64,000 nucleotides of DNA from an uncultured Desulfovibrio sp. GTDB taxonomy: Bacteria; Desulfobacterota; Desulfovibrionia; Desulfovibrionales; Desulfovibrionaceae. Below the pieces are notes generated by a model, which had not been told where the DNA came from, did not search any database, and was given only the letters and a program-made list of their open reading frames with translations. The position numbers and the translations under genes are program-made. Location: positions 1-64,000 of the forward strand of contig CAMQVJ010000001.1 in the NCBI GenBank assembly GCA_947038175.1, in the 5' to 3' direction. Position 1 is the first letter of the stretch. The number at the start of each line of letters is the position of its first letter. Positions 32,400-41,800 of this stretch are shown piece by piece.

Positions 32400-34946
32400 T
32401 TAACGTGGTCCTGCTGGTTTTACTGTCCAACTTGTATCCATAAAGGCTTCTGTACCTTTTGCAAGAACTTCGTCACGCATACCTTCTCGTGCTTCAACAT
32501 TCCGTTCTTCAATAAACACTGTGCCATTGTCATCTTGTAAAAGTTTGCACGAATATTCGTAAGTGATAGACGAACTTTCCCTTAACAGCATCATTTTTCC
32601 AGTAGCATGTATAAACCGCTCAATTTTATCCTCTACTTTAGCTTTAAATATACCTGTTGCAAGGTCAAAACTATATTTTCTTGTACCTGGTGCAGAAGCT
32701 AACATTACACCATGCGCACGACTATACATGCCTGTTGCATTAAGCACCGTAGAGAAACATGCAAGTGATGATTGAGATGCAAGCGATGTTACAGCGGCAC
32801 GCATGGCAGGATTAGGCAGAGCTTCCATTACCATAGCTTCCGTCGTTAAACGTCCCCCACCATTTTGGCCTGCAACGGTAAACACACCCGATCTTTCTAT
32901 GCAGTCTTTTACAAATACGGCTGATATACCATTAGGATCAATGTCTTTCATGCGAGGATTGCCATCTTCACCTAAAATAGGATTGTTAGCATCATCTAAT
33001 AAAGGGTGAGGTGTAATAATATCCACATTTGCTTGATGAATCATGTGCGACAAATTTGCTTGTGCAGGAAGATAATCTGCCTCAGCTATATCAAGAGCAG
33101 CTTCAATACCTGTTACCGTGGCAGGCAAATAATAAAGCATTCTACCCACAATCCCAGCAACCTGAGTAAAGCTTTCATCACCCCTTGCTCCAAGTGCTAT
33201 ATTTTGAGTGGCAATTTGTATTTCTTCTCTTTGCCTGATAGCTTCTGGTGTAGAAAGTAAAGTATATATACCACGCAAACTGGCTTGACTCATCGAGCTA
33301 CTAGCAAGTTGTATAGTCTTTGTTGTAAACTCAATGACATCGTCAACGCTTTTGTCTAGTCTTTGCAACGAAGTTCCTATAGAATCGTATAAAGAATGAA
33401 TCGCTCGTTTTACGCTTGAAGTATTCTCTTTATCCACGCCCGCAATATTATCAAGTGCTGTTCTAATCTCTGGTAAAGCTGTCATAGCCTGTAGTTGAAA
33501 ATCACTGCCAAGACCAGCTAGTAGTATTTTTTGTGCATCAGTAGGATTTGTCAAAGCCTCTCTCACTGAGCGTTGTTTATCTCGATCTGTCATTTCGATA
33601 GGGTTATCGTCTTGCATGCCTGCCTGTATTTCACTAGCATCAAATAAAACTTCATTACCAATACGGTTTTGAGCATGTCTTGCATCAAGCAAGGATAGAC
33701 CCAAAGTATCCGTAAAACCCTTCGCCATTAACGCTAGATCATTCCGAGCGACTCCAGCAGGTAAGCCTTCTATAGCGCTTCGTATATTGGCTAACATGGT
33801 GCGGATACCTTGTGCATCATCAGTTGGATTATTGGCTGTAAGCATAACCCTTATTGCTTGATTCGGTACTTCTTTTACAAACGCAGCAAACGCTTCTTTT
33901 ACTGCGGAGGGAATGCGTTCCTTTCGTGCTGCGCCTACTTCAATATTAAATATTTTTCTCGCTGTAGAGGCTATAGCCCCCCCTGCATGTCCTAGAAATT
34001 GACCGAAATCCGTTTTCCAATTAACGGTGCGTTCCGCAATATTATCTCTTCCTGCAAGTCTATTCACATGAGAAAGAGTGCTCAAACGGCAACCATTACT
34101 TTCTGGTTTCATAAAAATACGTCTGTTCTGGCCATTTGCTGCTGGGATAGCACAAAATAAAACCGTTCTTTTACCCGTAGGAAGCCCTTGTTCCGCTCCC
34201 TTTGGAAAATCAATGCCACGATGCGCATTGCTATGTGTATTAGGAGGCACTCCAATAGTAGCACCTTGTTGAGAACTTAAGTGAGTTGATGAACGCAAAT
34301 ATTTATCAGGGGCAGTATTCAAAAAGTCATATAAGCGCCCTTCTGAGTCTTCAATACTAAAAGCACCTTCACTAAATCCAACTCCTTGGGCGTGAGATTT
34401 TCCATCTAAAAAGAGCATCACGTCTGCAACATCTTGCAAAGAAGCAGATCCCGTTCTTGTGTCATCTAAGACACTTTGGGTTACCTCTTGACCATGATTA
34501 ATACGTGCGGCAAGAAGTTGAGGCAAAGCTTCTCGTGCAGCTGCCCTTTGCATACGAGGTAAACAATTAACCATGGACGCAAGTTCTGTATTTTTATAAT
34601 TGATATTCTTAGGGTTATCAGCAGTACCTACATTAACTTCCACGTTTGCAGGAAGCCCGCCCGTTCTACGCATACTGGGCGTGCCTTCCGTAAACCAACG
34701 AGCCATTTTCGCACATCTTCCCTCAGCAACGTTAGCAGCAAGATCTGCACCTGTAGGTACGGGTACATTTTGCTGTCCCGTAATTGCTCCAAAATTTCGA
34801 ACAGGGCCTAAAGCTCCTGCTGCTGTACCTGCCACACCAATCTCCCCTGCGGGTACATGCGCTGCGGCGATGTTGCCTGGTGCGATATCTTCAGATACAT
34901 TCACTGGCATTTGTATAGCCATGCCATTATTTATTATTTGAGACAT
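32400..34946 (-). CDS. Candidate T3SS effector (848 aa), paralogue of the 1651-aa protein
   Basis: Residues ~1-75 are Ala/Pro-rich and flexible. Residues ~75-310 match the giant paralogue: ARWFTEGTPSMRRTGG, YKNTELASMVNCLPRMQRA, DVADVMLFLDGKSHA, EGRLYDFLN..KYLR and IFMKPE. The rest is mostly helical, and the C-terminus (FIHATGKMMLLRESSSITY) is a beta-rich end domain. It is about 800 aa shorter because the central helical region is reduced. A CesT-type chaperone gene lies upstream, with a sigma-54 promoter before it. No known enzyme motif was found. A good ribosome site precedes the ATG. Confidence 0.75.
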   Translation of the reverse strand: MSQIINNGMAIQMPVNVSEDIAPGNIAAAHVPAGEIGVAGTAAGALGPVRNFGAITGQQNVPVPTGADLAANVAEGRCAKMARWFTEGTPSMRRTGGLPANVEVNVGTADNPKNINYKNTELASMVNCLPRMQRAAAREALPQLLAARINHGQEVTQSVLDDTRTGSASLQDVADVMLFLDGKSHAQGVGFSEGAFSIEDSEGRLYDFLNTAPDKYLRSSTHLSSQQGATIGVPPNTHSNAHRGIDFPKGAEQGLPTGKRTVLFCAIPAANGQNRRIFMKPESNGCRLSTLSHVNRLAGRDNIAERTVNWKTDFGQFLGHAGGAIASTARKIFNIEVGAARKERIPSAVKEAFAAFVKEVPNQAIRVMLTANNPTDDAQGIRTMLANIRSAIEGLPAGVARNDLALMAKGFTDTLGLSLLDARHAQNRIGNEVLFDASEIQAGMQDDNPIEMTDRDKQRSVREALTNPTDAQKILLAGLGSDFQLQAMTALPEIRTALDNIAGVDKENTSSVKRAIHSLYDSIGTSLQRLDKSVDDVIEFTTKTIQLASSSMSQASLRGIYTLLSTPEAIRQREEIQIATQNIALGARGDESFTQVAGIVGRMLYYLPATVTGIEAALDIAEADYLPAQANLSHMIHQANVDIITPHPLLDDANNPILGEDGNPRMKDIDPNGISAVFVKDCIERSGVFTVAGQNGGGRLTTEAMVMEALPNPAMRAAVTSLASQSSLACFSTVLNATGMYSRAHGVMLASAPGTRKYSFDLATGIFKAKVEDKIERFIHATGKMMLLRESSSITYEYSCKLLQDDNGTVFIEERNVEAREGMRDEVLAKGTEAFMDTSWTVKPAGPR

Positions 34947-35120
34947 AAGGCTCTCCGTATATAATAATATTTATGAGGTGAGGGATTATATCCCACACCC
35001 CTATAATTAAGGATATTTATTTTTAAGGTGTATTTTGATAAAAAATTTAAATAGTAAAATACTCAGGTTTTCAAAGAAGGTAATCTTCTGTAATAAGCTA
35101 AGATACTTCTTTAAATTATC

Positions 35121-35606
35121 TTAAACACGCATTATATTATTCATATCCAATAATGCGTCAGGCGATTGTGGTTCATCGTTATTTTGTACACCATTAACAT
35201 AATCACGCCAATATCTTGCAGCCCCTGCAAGGGCAAAAAAGGCATCTTCAAACATAGTAAGTTCTTCGTTGGCAAAAACTGGTGCTATTTCAAAAATTCG
35301 ATTTAAGGCAAGGAGACCACTCTCACGGTCAATACCAAGATTAGCACCAGCGGTATAAGCCCACATATAGTTGCCACACAAAATATCATAAAGAAGATCC
35401 GTCGTTGTTTTTGTATCTGTGTCTAAAATAGGAGCAATAAGCAAATTTACCACAAGAGAATTTAATTCTTCTGCGTAATGAATAATCACCCCAATATTAT
35501 CATCAATACTCAATTCAACAGAATTTGCTTCATCAAAATTAAGTTCATTTAAATCTAAAATAGTTGCCAGATGCTTAATAAATTGGCCTGCATTTTCTTT
35601 ACTCAT
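35121..35606 (-). CDS. CesT-family T3SS chaperone for the 848-aa effector
   Basis: This 161-aa acidic protein is closely similar to the 27231-27695 chaperone: IKHLATILDLNELNFDE, NIGVIIHYAEELNSLVVNLLIAPI, ILCGNYMWAYTAG, GIDRESGLLALNR and AARYWRDYV. It should bind the N-terminus of the effector encoded 174 bp downstream. AGGAGAG precedes the ATG. A sigma-54 promoter match lies at 35661-35676. Confidence 0.85.
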   Translation of the reverse strand: MSKENAGQFIKHLATILDLNELNFDEANSVELSIDDNIGVIIHYAEELNSLVVNLLIAPILDTDTKTTTDLLYDILCGNYMWAYTAGANLGIDRESGLLALNRIFEIAPVFANEELTMFEDAFFALAGAARYWRDYVNGVQNNDEPQSPDALLDMNNIMRV

Positions 35607-35660
35607 TGTACTCTCCTGATGATAAATACTATTTTTTTATTTATCCGTATAAATTTAAAA

Positions 35661-35676
35661 TGCAAAAATTGTACCA
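35661..35676 (-). promoter_or_regulatory. Sigma-54 promoter for chaperone-effector unit 2
   Basis: On the minus strand this reads TGGTACAATTTTTGCA, with GG and GC at exact spacing and the same ATTTTTGC core as the 27731 promoter. It lies 55 bp before the chaperone ATG, with a UAS-like site at 35827-35843. Confidence 0.7.
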
Positions 35677-35826
35677 TTTTATTTTTATGGAGTATAAACA
35701 TTTTTATTTGTTCTATTTTTGCATACTATCTATTATATTATCAATAATAACAATAAATTATAATTAGTCAACACAATCCATACTATTTTATAAAATAAAT
35801 GTCATACGTGAAAAATTTTAGTGTAG

Positions 35827-35843
35827 TGCCAATAATATTTGCA
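35827..35843. promoter_or_regulatory. Candidate UAS of effector unit 2
   Basis: TGCCAA-TAATA-TTTGCA has the same layout and length as the site at 27842-27858. It lies about 170 bp upstream of the -12 element at 35661-35676. Confidence 0.55.
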
Positions 35844-35887
35844 CAATGAGTAAGAACGACAACTTTAGAGGCTTAACAGTCCTTGTT

Positions 35888-37945
35888 TCAAACCATTTCC
35901 ACTCGTCTACCAAAAAATATAACATAGATTAAAGTAAACACTAAAAAGATAAGCCCAAGAATAGCTACGCCATAAACTCCAAAGCCCATGAAGGCAGCAA
36001 AAGTAAGTGGGCCAAGCATTTCTCCCGCTTTTTTAAGAAAACTTAGGAGTGAAAGGGAAAGACTTTCCCCAAAATTTCGTAATATCTTAAATTTCAAGAA
36101 ATAGTTATTTTGTAACACAAAACCAAAACTATCAGCAACACCAAGGGCTAAAACAGTTATAAGGGCTGGTAGAAAGCCTCCTGTAAGTCCAAAACCAATA
36201 AATGCGGCGGCAATGATAAAGCTATATAAAGATGTCCATTTTTTTAAATCTTTTAACGTCGCAAGATACGGGCCTACATAAATAATAAGCAAGCCATACA
36301 GTAATTGAGCAAGCCCAACATCAGAAATGGAGCGACCTATATCATTAAAATAAAGGGGAAGGTAATAACCTAAATAGGCACTTGCAATAGTACTTGGGAA
36401 TATCAGAAGAAGCACAAAGGAAGCTAAAATAAAGAGTTGAAATTTTTCGGATTTTGAAAATTTCTTCGTCTGTATATGTTCAGCAGACTCTTTATCATTC
36501 TTTGGACGGACATAAATGACATTTTCCATTTTCATAATAAATAGACTACAAAAAAGAGTGACAGCGGCAGCGACTAAAAAAACATTTGCGTATCCAATTC
36601 GTTCTGCCAAAATAGCACCAAACACAACACCGCAATTCATTCCTGCGTATAAACCTGCATTAAGCAAAGAAAAACCCTTTGATTTTTCATCATAATCTCG
36701 CCCAAAAAGAGACAAATTTCGCAATGTCATCCAACAAAAACCATAACCCAAACCAACAATACCTCTTGAAGCTATGAACATCATAATATTAAAAGAACAC
36801 GCACTTAATACCGTACCCACAACAACAACGAGCAAACCACCTAAAAACGGCAATTTCCAGCCCTTTTTCTCAATAAGCATGGAGGTAAAAAATATAGAGG
36901 TGCAAGTGAAAAATGTTTCCACTGAAAGAGGAATACTGGCTAACGCATTGCCTGATAATCCAAAAATAGTATCATCAAATTCTTTTGCTACTAAAGGAAT
37001 AAAGGTGGTTGCCATGCGAGAAGCAAAATAAAAAACAAAGGCTATTTGTCGGACATATTGCAGTGCTTGGCACGCATCTTTATTATTAATCATACAGGGT
37101 GGGTGTATTTTATTACCCCAGTATTTTAGGGTGAAAATCATTAATTCAATACTAAAGAAGATGGAAATAGCAACAACGGCAAGAAGTTCTAAGAGGAGAA
37201 TATGAGTCATGGAATCATGATGGGTTTTAGATATACTAATACGTAACTCATATCCATCAAGAGGGAAACTATAATAACTGAGTGGGTCAGCATCAATTTG
37301 ATGTTTTGGCAAATTTTCTTCTGATGCTACTACGACAGTATTATTCTTATCAAGAATAGCAATATATCCTATTTCTTTAGTCAGTGATTTATATTGTAAA
37401 AAAACACTTTCTATCAAATGAAAGTCTGGCTTTATACTATTTACATCTTCGCTAAGAGCATTATTTGTATTCGTTATAGCAATATTTTCTATTTTTTCTG
37501 CTGTTAGGTCTTTTTTTTGATTTTCCAGCGTGATACTTTTGGCTTTTCCTAGTTCTTTATCAATTATTTCTGCTAAATCAAAATTTTCTGACATATTATA
37601 ATAAACTTTGGTAATAGCTTTTCGTGCGTTAAACGTAAAGTTGAGTTCATTATAGGCATAATTGGCAAAAGAAAAAGCAAGTTGTGAAATAACAAGAATG
37701 GTCGTTACCATAACTAAAATATGATCACGTTCGAGCATTCCTTTATCATTGAATATATCAAACTTAAGAAAGAAAATAAGAAAAGCGACTATACTAAAAC
37801 CACAAAGTATAAACAAATACTGGTTTAAAACTATGCGCAAATTGTCTGGTTCATTAATATTAATAAGCCATAAAAATGCAAATATAATAATAGTTCCAAC
37901 GCTTAAAGATAGAAATAATGATATACGTGTTTTATTTTCTGTCAT
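35888..37945 (-). CDS. MFS transporter fused to an N-terminal extracytoplasmic sensor
   Basis: This is a 685-aa membrane protein. Residues 1-100 hold three helices. Residues ~105-240 form an extracytoplasmic domain with a Cache-like strand pair (IGYIAILDKNNTVVVASEEN). A further helix leads into a 12-helix MFS core with FASRMATTFIPLVAKEF, GLGYGFCWMTLRNL and LGVADSFGFVLQNNYF. Fusion of a sensor domain to an MFS is unusual. It starts 30 bp after the stop of the Cache-HAMP-PP2C phosphatase gene and probably shares its transcript, so it may sense or import the same signal. The ribosome site is weak. Confidence 0.8.
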   Translation of the reverse strand: MTENKTRISLFLSLSVGTIIIFAFLWLININEPDNLRIVLNQYLFILCGFSIVAFLIFFLKFDIFNDKGMLERDHILVMVTTILVISQLAFSFANYAYNELNFTFNARKAITKVYYNMSENFDLAEIIDKELGKAKSITLENQKKDLTAEKIENIAITNTNNALSEDVNSIKPDFHLIESVFLQYKSLTKEIGYIAILDKNNTVVVASEENLPKHQIDADPLSYYSFPLDGYELRISISKTHHDSMTHILLLELLAVVAISIFFSIELMIFTLKYWGNKIHPPCMINNKDACQALQYVRQIAFVFYFASRMATTFIPLVAKEFDDTIFGLSGNALASIPLSVETFFTCTSIFFTSMLIEKKGWKLPFLGGLLVVVVGTVLSACSFNIMMFIASRGIVGLGYGFCWMTLRNLSLFGRDYDEKSKGFSLLNAGLYAGMNCGVVFGAILAERIGYANVFLVAAAVTLFCSLFIMKMENVIYVRPKNDKESAEHIQTKKFSKSEKFQLFILASFVLLLIFPSTIASAYLGYYLPLYFNDIGRSISDVGLAQLLYGLLIIYVGPYLATLKDLKKWTSLYSFIIAAAFIGFGLTGGFLPALITVLALGVADSFGFVLQNNYFLKFKILRNFGESLSLSLLSFLKKAGEMLGPLTFAAFMGFGVYGVAILGLIFLVFTLIYVIFFGRRVEMV

Positions 37946-37975
37946 AGCTTTTTATAATTCTATATTCTTTTGTGC

Positions 37976-40102
37976 TTATTTTTGGGTATACTTAAGAACA
38001 AGCGTTGTTATGTCATCCGATTGATTTGCCCCATCTACAAACGCTTCTACCTTTGCACGTATAAAAATATCAATTTCTTCTGGCTCTAAAGCATCATGCA
38101 TTGGAATAAGATTAAGATCATTTAACAAGGTATTGTCACTAAAAATAACATTATTCTTATTCATAGCTTCTGTAATACCATCTGTATACATATAAATAAT
38201 ATCCCCAGCCTGCAACATAATTTGTTCACTCATATAAGGACTAAAGTCTGTTGCAGCAAGCGGAAGTGACGGAGTAATATTCATATACTCAAAACGTTCG
38301 CCCTTACGACAAAGAAGAGGAGGATTATGCCCGCAGTTGACATAGGTAAATTCTCCTGTAGATAAATCTAAAATAGAAGAAAATACGGTAACAAACATAC
38401 AGGAATTATTGTCTTCTGCTAAAAGAAGATTAGCTTGAATTATAGCATCTTGTAAATTTTTACCCAATGAAATATTAGATTTCAAAATTGTTTTTGTAAT
38501 CACCATGAAAAGAGAAGCAGGCACGCCTTTACCACTCACATCGGCAATAATACAGCACAATTTCGTTTTCGCTTCATCAATAAAAAAGACATCATAAAAA
38601 TCTCCGCCAACTTCTTTGGCAGGAGTCATTTGTGCAAAGATTCTAACAGAATCTAAATCACTGAAAATAGGAAAAATACGTGGTAGCATATCATTCTGAA
38701 TATTTGCGGCTACATTTAACTCGCTATTAATAGATTCTTTTTCAGCAATCACAGTGGAAAGGTTTGTAATATATTGTTTTAGATTAGCTGCCATTGCATT
38801 AAATGCTTTTGCAAGCTGCCCTACTTCATCTTTGCTTGTTTCTTCTATAGGGTTATCTAGATTCCCTTTTCCAATATGCTCTGCACTAATAAGTAATTGT
38901 TTAAGGGGTTTTGTGATGGTTTTTGAAAAAATAAAAGCAAAGAAGACTAAAGTCATAGTACAAAGTGTAAACAGTACAATAAAGTCCATAAGAATATCAG
39001 AAAGGGTTTGGTGTATATAATTTTGCGCTTCTATGATATATTGATCAATAATTACTTTAGTTTCTCTGGCAGGCAAAGTCACTTCATCAATAGGCACAAC
39101 TATCCCCAAAGACCAATTAGACACAGGCAAAGGAGCATACGCTATATACTTTTCACTACCATCAATAGTGGCTACGTCTACCCCTGTTTTTCCTTGATTC
39201 ATGTCTTCTAAAACATCTGCCCAACTTCCTGTTGCTTTCTGTGAAGGGGACTTCTCAAAGTTCTTTTCAGAGTACTTTGGGTGAGCAATATAGGAACCTT
39301 TATTGTCTAATAAAAAAGCATAACCAGCTTTGCCTATTTTAGTGTTTAAAATAATATGCGTTATACTGTCTAGAGTAATATCTGTCGCGATAACTCCGTG
39401 TATTTTATTTTGCTCATTATTAAAAGCCATAGCAGCGGTTACGCCAATCGAGCCAAATGGGTCAAGATACGTATCAAGCCAAACAATTTCTCGTTTATTG
39501 TTGAAAGCGTCTTGATACCAAGATCTTTTTCGAGGATCATATTTTTTATCATAGGCACTTGAAGATGAGTAACGATAGGAGATACCATTTTCTGTGCCCA
39601 TATAAATATTATCGAGATTTACGTTATGAGCAACAAGAGAAGCAAGCATATATTCTGCATTGGATAATATCCTAAGCTCACTTTTAATAGCTTGCGTTTT
39701 TTCTACTCCAATAGGAAGCATATATTTAGCAGCGGCAACACCATGTTCTGTTTTATCTGGTAAGGGGAGCTCGTAGCCAATAAAATTGTCAGGATTTGCA
39801 TAGAGCTTTTCTGTAAAATCACGAGCTGCGCCAAGCTCACTTTCCACTTGGTACAGCACGGCATTAATGTTATTTGCCTGCTCTATCGCTATTTTTTTAA
39901 GAAATGCTTCTGCTTGACTGAGTAACGCTTCTTGGCTTTTGGTAGAGGATGTTATGCCAAGCTGTATATTGGCATTTTGAGAATATTGGGTAAGATTTAA
40001 CATCTCAGTATAGGAAATAATAGAAATACTTAGTAATGCTGTAAGTGATGTAAATAGTATAATAACCAGTATTTTAGTTCCTATTCGCAAATCTTTAAAC
40101 AT
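37976..40102 (-). CDS. Cache-HAMP-SpoIIE (PP2C) phosphatase, partner-switching sensor
   Basis: The 708-aa protein has an N-terminal helix, a periplasmic double-Cache domain (RKRSWYQDAFNNK; GYAFLLDNKGSYIAHP), a second helix, a HAMP domain (ITKPLKQLL to EVGQLAKAFNAM), then a coiled coil and a PP2C-type phosphatase with metal-binding Asp in AKEVGGDFYDVF, IADVSGKG and YTDGITEAM. It should dephosphorylate the STAS protein (29552-29887) when its ligand is sensed, like RsbU/BtrU. A good ribosome site is present. It is located at the end of the long T3SS operon. Confidence 0.93.
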   Translation of the reverse strand: MFKDLRIGTKILVIILFTSLTALLSISIISYTEMLNLTQYSQNANIQLGITSSTKSQEALLSQAEAFLKKIAIEQANNINAVLYQVESELGAARDFTEKLYANPDNFIGYELPLPDKTEHGVAAAKYMLPIGVEKTQAIKSELRILSNAEYMLASLVAHNVNLDNIYMGTENGISYRYSSSSAYDKKYDPRKRSWYQDAFNNKREIVWLDTYLDPFGSIGVTAAMAFNNEQNKIHGVIATDITLDSITHIILNTKIGKAGYAFLLDNKGSYIAHPKYSEKNFEKSPSQKATGSWADVLEDMNQGKTGVDVATIDGSEKYIAYAPLPVSNWSLGIVVPIDEVTLPARETKVIIDQYIIEAQNYIHQTLSDILMDFIVLFTLCTMTLVFFAFIFSKTITKPLKQLLISAEHIGKGNLDNPIEETSKDEVGQLAKAFNAMAANLKQYITNLSTVIAEKESINSELNVAANIQNDMLPRIFPIFSDLDSVRIFAQMTPAKEVGGDFYDVFFIDEAKTKLCCIIADVSGKGVPASLFMVITKTILKSNISLGKNLQDAIIQANLLLAEDNNSCMFVTVFSSILDLSTGEFTYVNCGHNPPLLCRKGERFEYMNITPSLPLAATDFSPYMSEQIMLQAGDIIYMYTDGITEAMNKNNVIFSDNTLLNDLNLIPMHDALEPEEIDIFIRAKVEAFVDGANQSDDITTLVLKYTQK

Positions 40103-40178
40103 ATTATTCCCTTTATTCCAGATTCGTTTTACTCCTAATACCTTGTTGGCATTACTCGTAATACGTTATTGCCCTACT

Positions 40179-41114
40179 CTATACTTTGAAAGTAGCACTG
40201 GCAAGTATAATATCAATCAATTTGTTATATTCAATGCCAATAAGCAAGGCTGATGGGGGATATAAGCTTTGTGGTTTGAGACCTGGAACAGCATTAATTT
40301 CTAAAATTATGGGAATATTGCTTGATTCTTCTAAAATAAAGTCCACTCGTCCATAGCCAGAAGCATTGATACAGCGAAAAACGTCTTTAGCATATTTTGC
40401 CATTTTGTCGTTTATTTCTGCGGATAATTCTGCTTTATGAACAGTATACTTTCCGTCAAAAGAAATAAGTTTTGCGTCACTATTAACCGCCACCCCTTCC
40501 ATAGTAGGGAGAGTTAAAAGTTTGCCCTCATGTTCTAATAAGCCAACGGTATAAAATCTTCCTTTTATAAATTTTTCTATTAATAAGACTTCGTCATATT
40601 GAAAAATAGAATCAATTTTGTGAAAATCTTCCATAGACTCTAAGTACGCTATACCAAAGCTTCCGCCCTGGCTTGGAGCTTTTACCACACATGGAAACAG
40701 CACTTCTGCCATTTGCATTTTCCCCAAAAGAGTATCTTTACCTTTTGGGGAAAAATGTTCCTTTCGTGACCATGTAAAAGAAGGAGCAGTGGGCAAATTT
40801 TCTAATTTGAATAATTTTTGACAAAATATTTTATTATTTATGATAGTCGAGGCTTCTCTTTTACTACCAGTATAAGGTATTTCAAGAGAATCAAGTATAC
40901 CTTGCAGTGTGCCATCACCATGCCCTTTACCCTGCACACATAAAAAAACAACGTCTGGTTTATTTTGCAAAAGGCTAGAATACATATCTTTATTAAATCC
41001 AAGAAGATAAGAGTTATATCCTAATTCCTTTAAACTACTATTAATATATTCCGCATTTAAGGTTGATACTTGACATTCAGTGGAATTACCACCATGTATT
41101 ACCGCAATATTCAT
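40179..41114 (-). CDS. D-alanine-D-alanine ligase-like ATP-grasp enzyme inside the T3SS operon
   Basis: The 311-aa protein has the Ddl layout: N-terminal HGGNSTECQVS, then YTGSKREAS, the ATP-grasp KAPSQGGSFGI loop, GYGRVDFI and the C-terminal metal-binding EINAVPGLKPQSLYPPSA (canonical ligases have N-T-x-P-G-x-T there). It would join two D-Ala or related residues for peptidoglycan. It sits 15 bp downstream of the sctP stop in the same direction, so it is co-expressed with the apparatus. A housekeeping copy presumably exists elsewhere. A good ribosome site is present. Confidence 0.85.
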   Translation of the reverse strand: MNIAVIHGGNSTECQVSTLNAEYINSSLKELGYNSYLLGFNKDMYSSLLQNKPDVVFLCVQGKGHGDGTLQGILDSLEIPYTGSKREASTIINNKIFCQKLFKLENLPTAPSFTWSRKEHFSPKGKDTLLGKMQMAEVLFPCVVKAPSQGGSFGIAYLESMEDFHKIDSIFQYDEVLLIEKFIKGRFYTVGLLEHEGKLLTLPTMEGVAVNSDAKLISFDGKYTVHKAELSAEINDKMAKYAKDVFRCINASGYGRVDFILEESSNIPIILEINAVPGLKPQSLYPPSALLIGIEYNKLIDIILASATFKV

Positions 41115-41129
41115 AAATTCCCTTCTAAA

Positions 41130-41747
41130 TTATTTTTCTTCTGCATCATATTCATTGTAACCACGAGAACGCTGATTCGTATCATTTTGTTCTGCGTCAC
41201 CTGATTCCACTGTAATTTTAATATCTCCCTCACCTCGTTCTAGCATAGCTTTCAAATCATGCTGACCTGCGACAAGGGTTTGAAAGGAAGATGGATTGTT
41301 CGTTTGAAGAGATATATTAAGTGTACCACTACTATCTCTCGTAATACGAATCTCTGTATCTGCCAAAACATCTTTACCCAAGGTAAGACGCACCTCTTGA
41401 TTGTCGGCACCAGGTTGTGATACCAAAATAGTTTCCACAAGCTTTGCATTCGTACTCGACAGACTTTGAGCCGATGCTTGAGCTGTTTCTTTTGTTGTCA
41501 GGCCATTACCAAAAAGAGCATCAAGAGGATTAGTCATTTGTCCAAAAGAATTTTGTCCACTCGCAGTATTACTTTGCTCTGAAGAACCATGAGAAGTACC
41601 CTGCTCTTTTTTTGAGTTTGCTGGTTCATTCAAAGCATCATCAAAAGCATCAATATCGCTTTTATTGGGTTCTTGTTCCCGTGCTGATTGTGACGCTTGT
41701 GTATTACTTTGCATTCTACTTGCATCGAGATTTATAAAGTTTGACAT
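41130..41747 (-). CDS. sctP: T3SS needle-length/substrate-switch protein SctP (HpaP/YscP-like)
   Basis: The 205-aa protein has a long disordered Ser/Gln/Asn-rich N-terminus and a C-terminal domain (~110-175) with EVRLTLGKDVLADTEIRITR, then LQTNNPSSFQTLVAGQHDLKAML, matching the switch domain of SctP/FliK proteins. It controls needle length and the change to translocator export. It is short for a ruler protein. It lies between sctO and the Ddl-like gene, with GAGGAG before the start. Confidence 0.75.
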   Translation of the reverse strand: MSNFINLDASRMQSNTQASQSAREQEPNKSDIDAFDDALNEPANSKKEQGTSHGSSEQSNTASGQNSFGQMTNPLDALFGNGLTTKETAQASAQSLSSTNAKLVETILVSQPGADNQEVRLTLGKDVLADTEIRITRDSSGTLNISLQTNNPSSFQTLVAGQHDLKAMLERGEGDIKITVESGDAEQNDTNQRSRGYNEYDAEEK

Positions 41748-41800
41748 ACGTTCTCCTCTACGGTTAGAATATTTTATTTTAGTTCAATAACAAATATACC

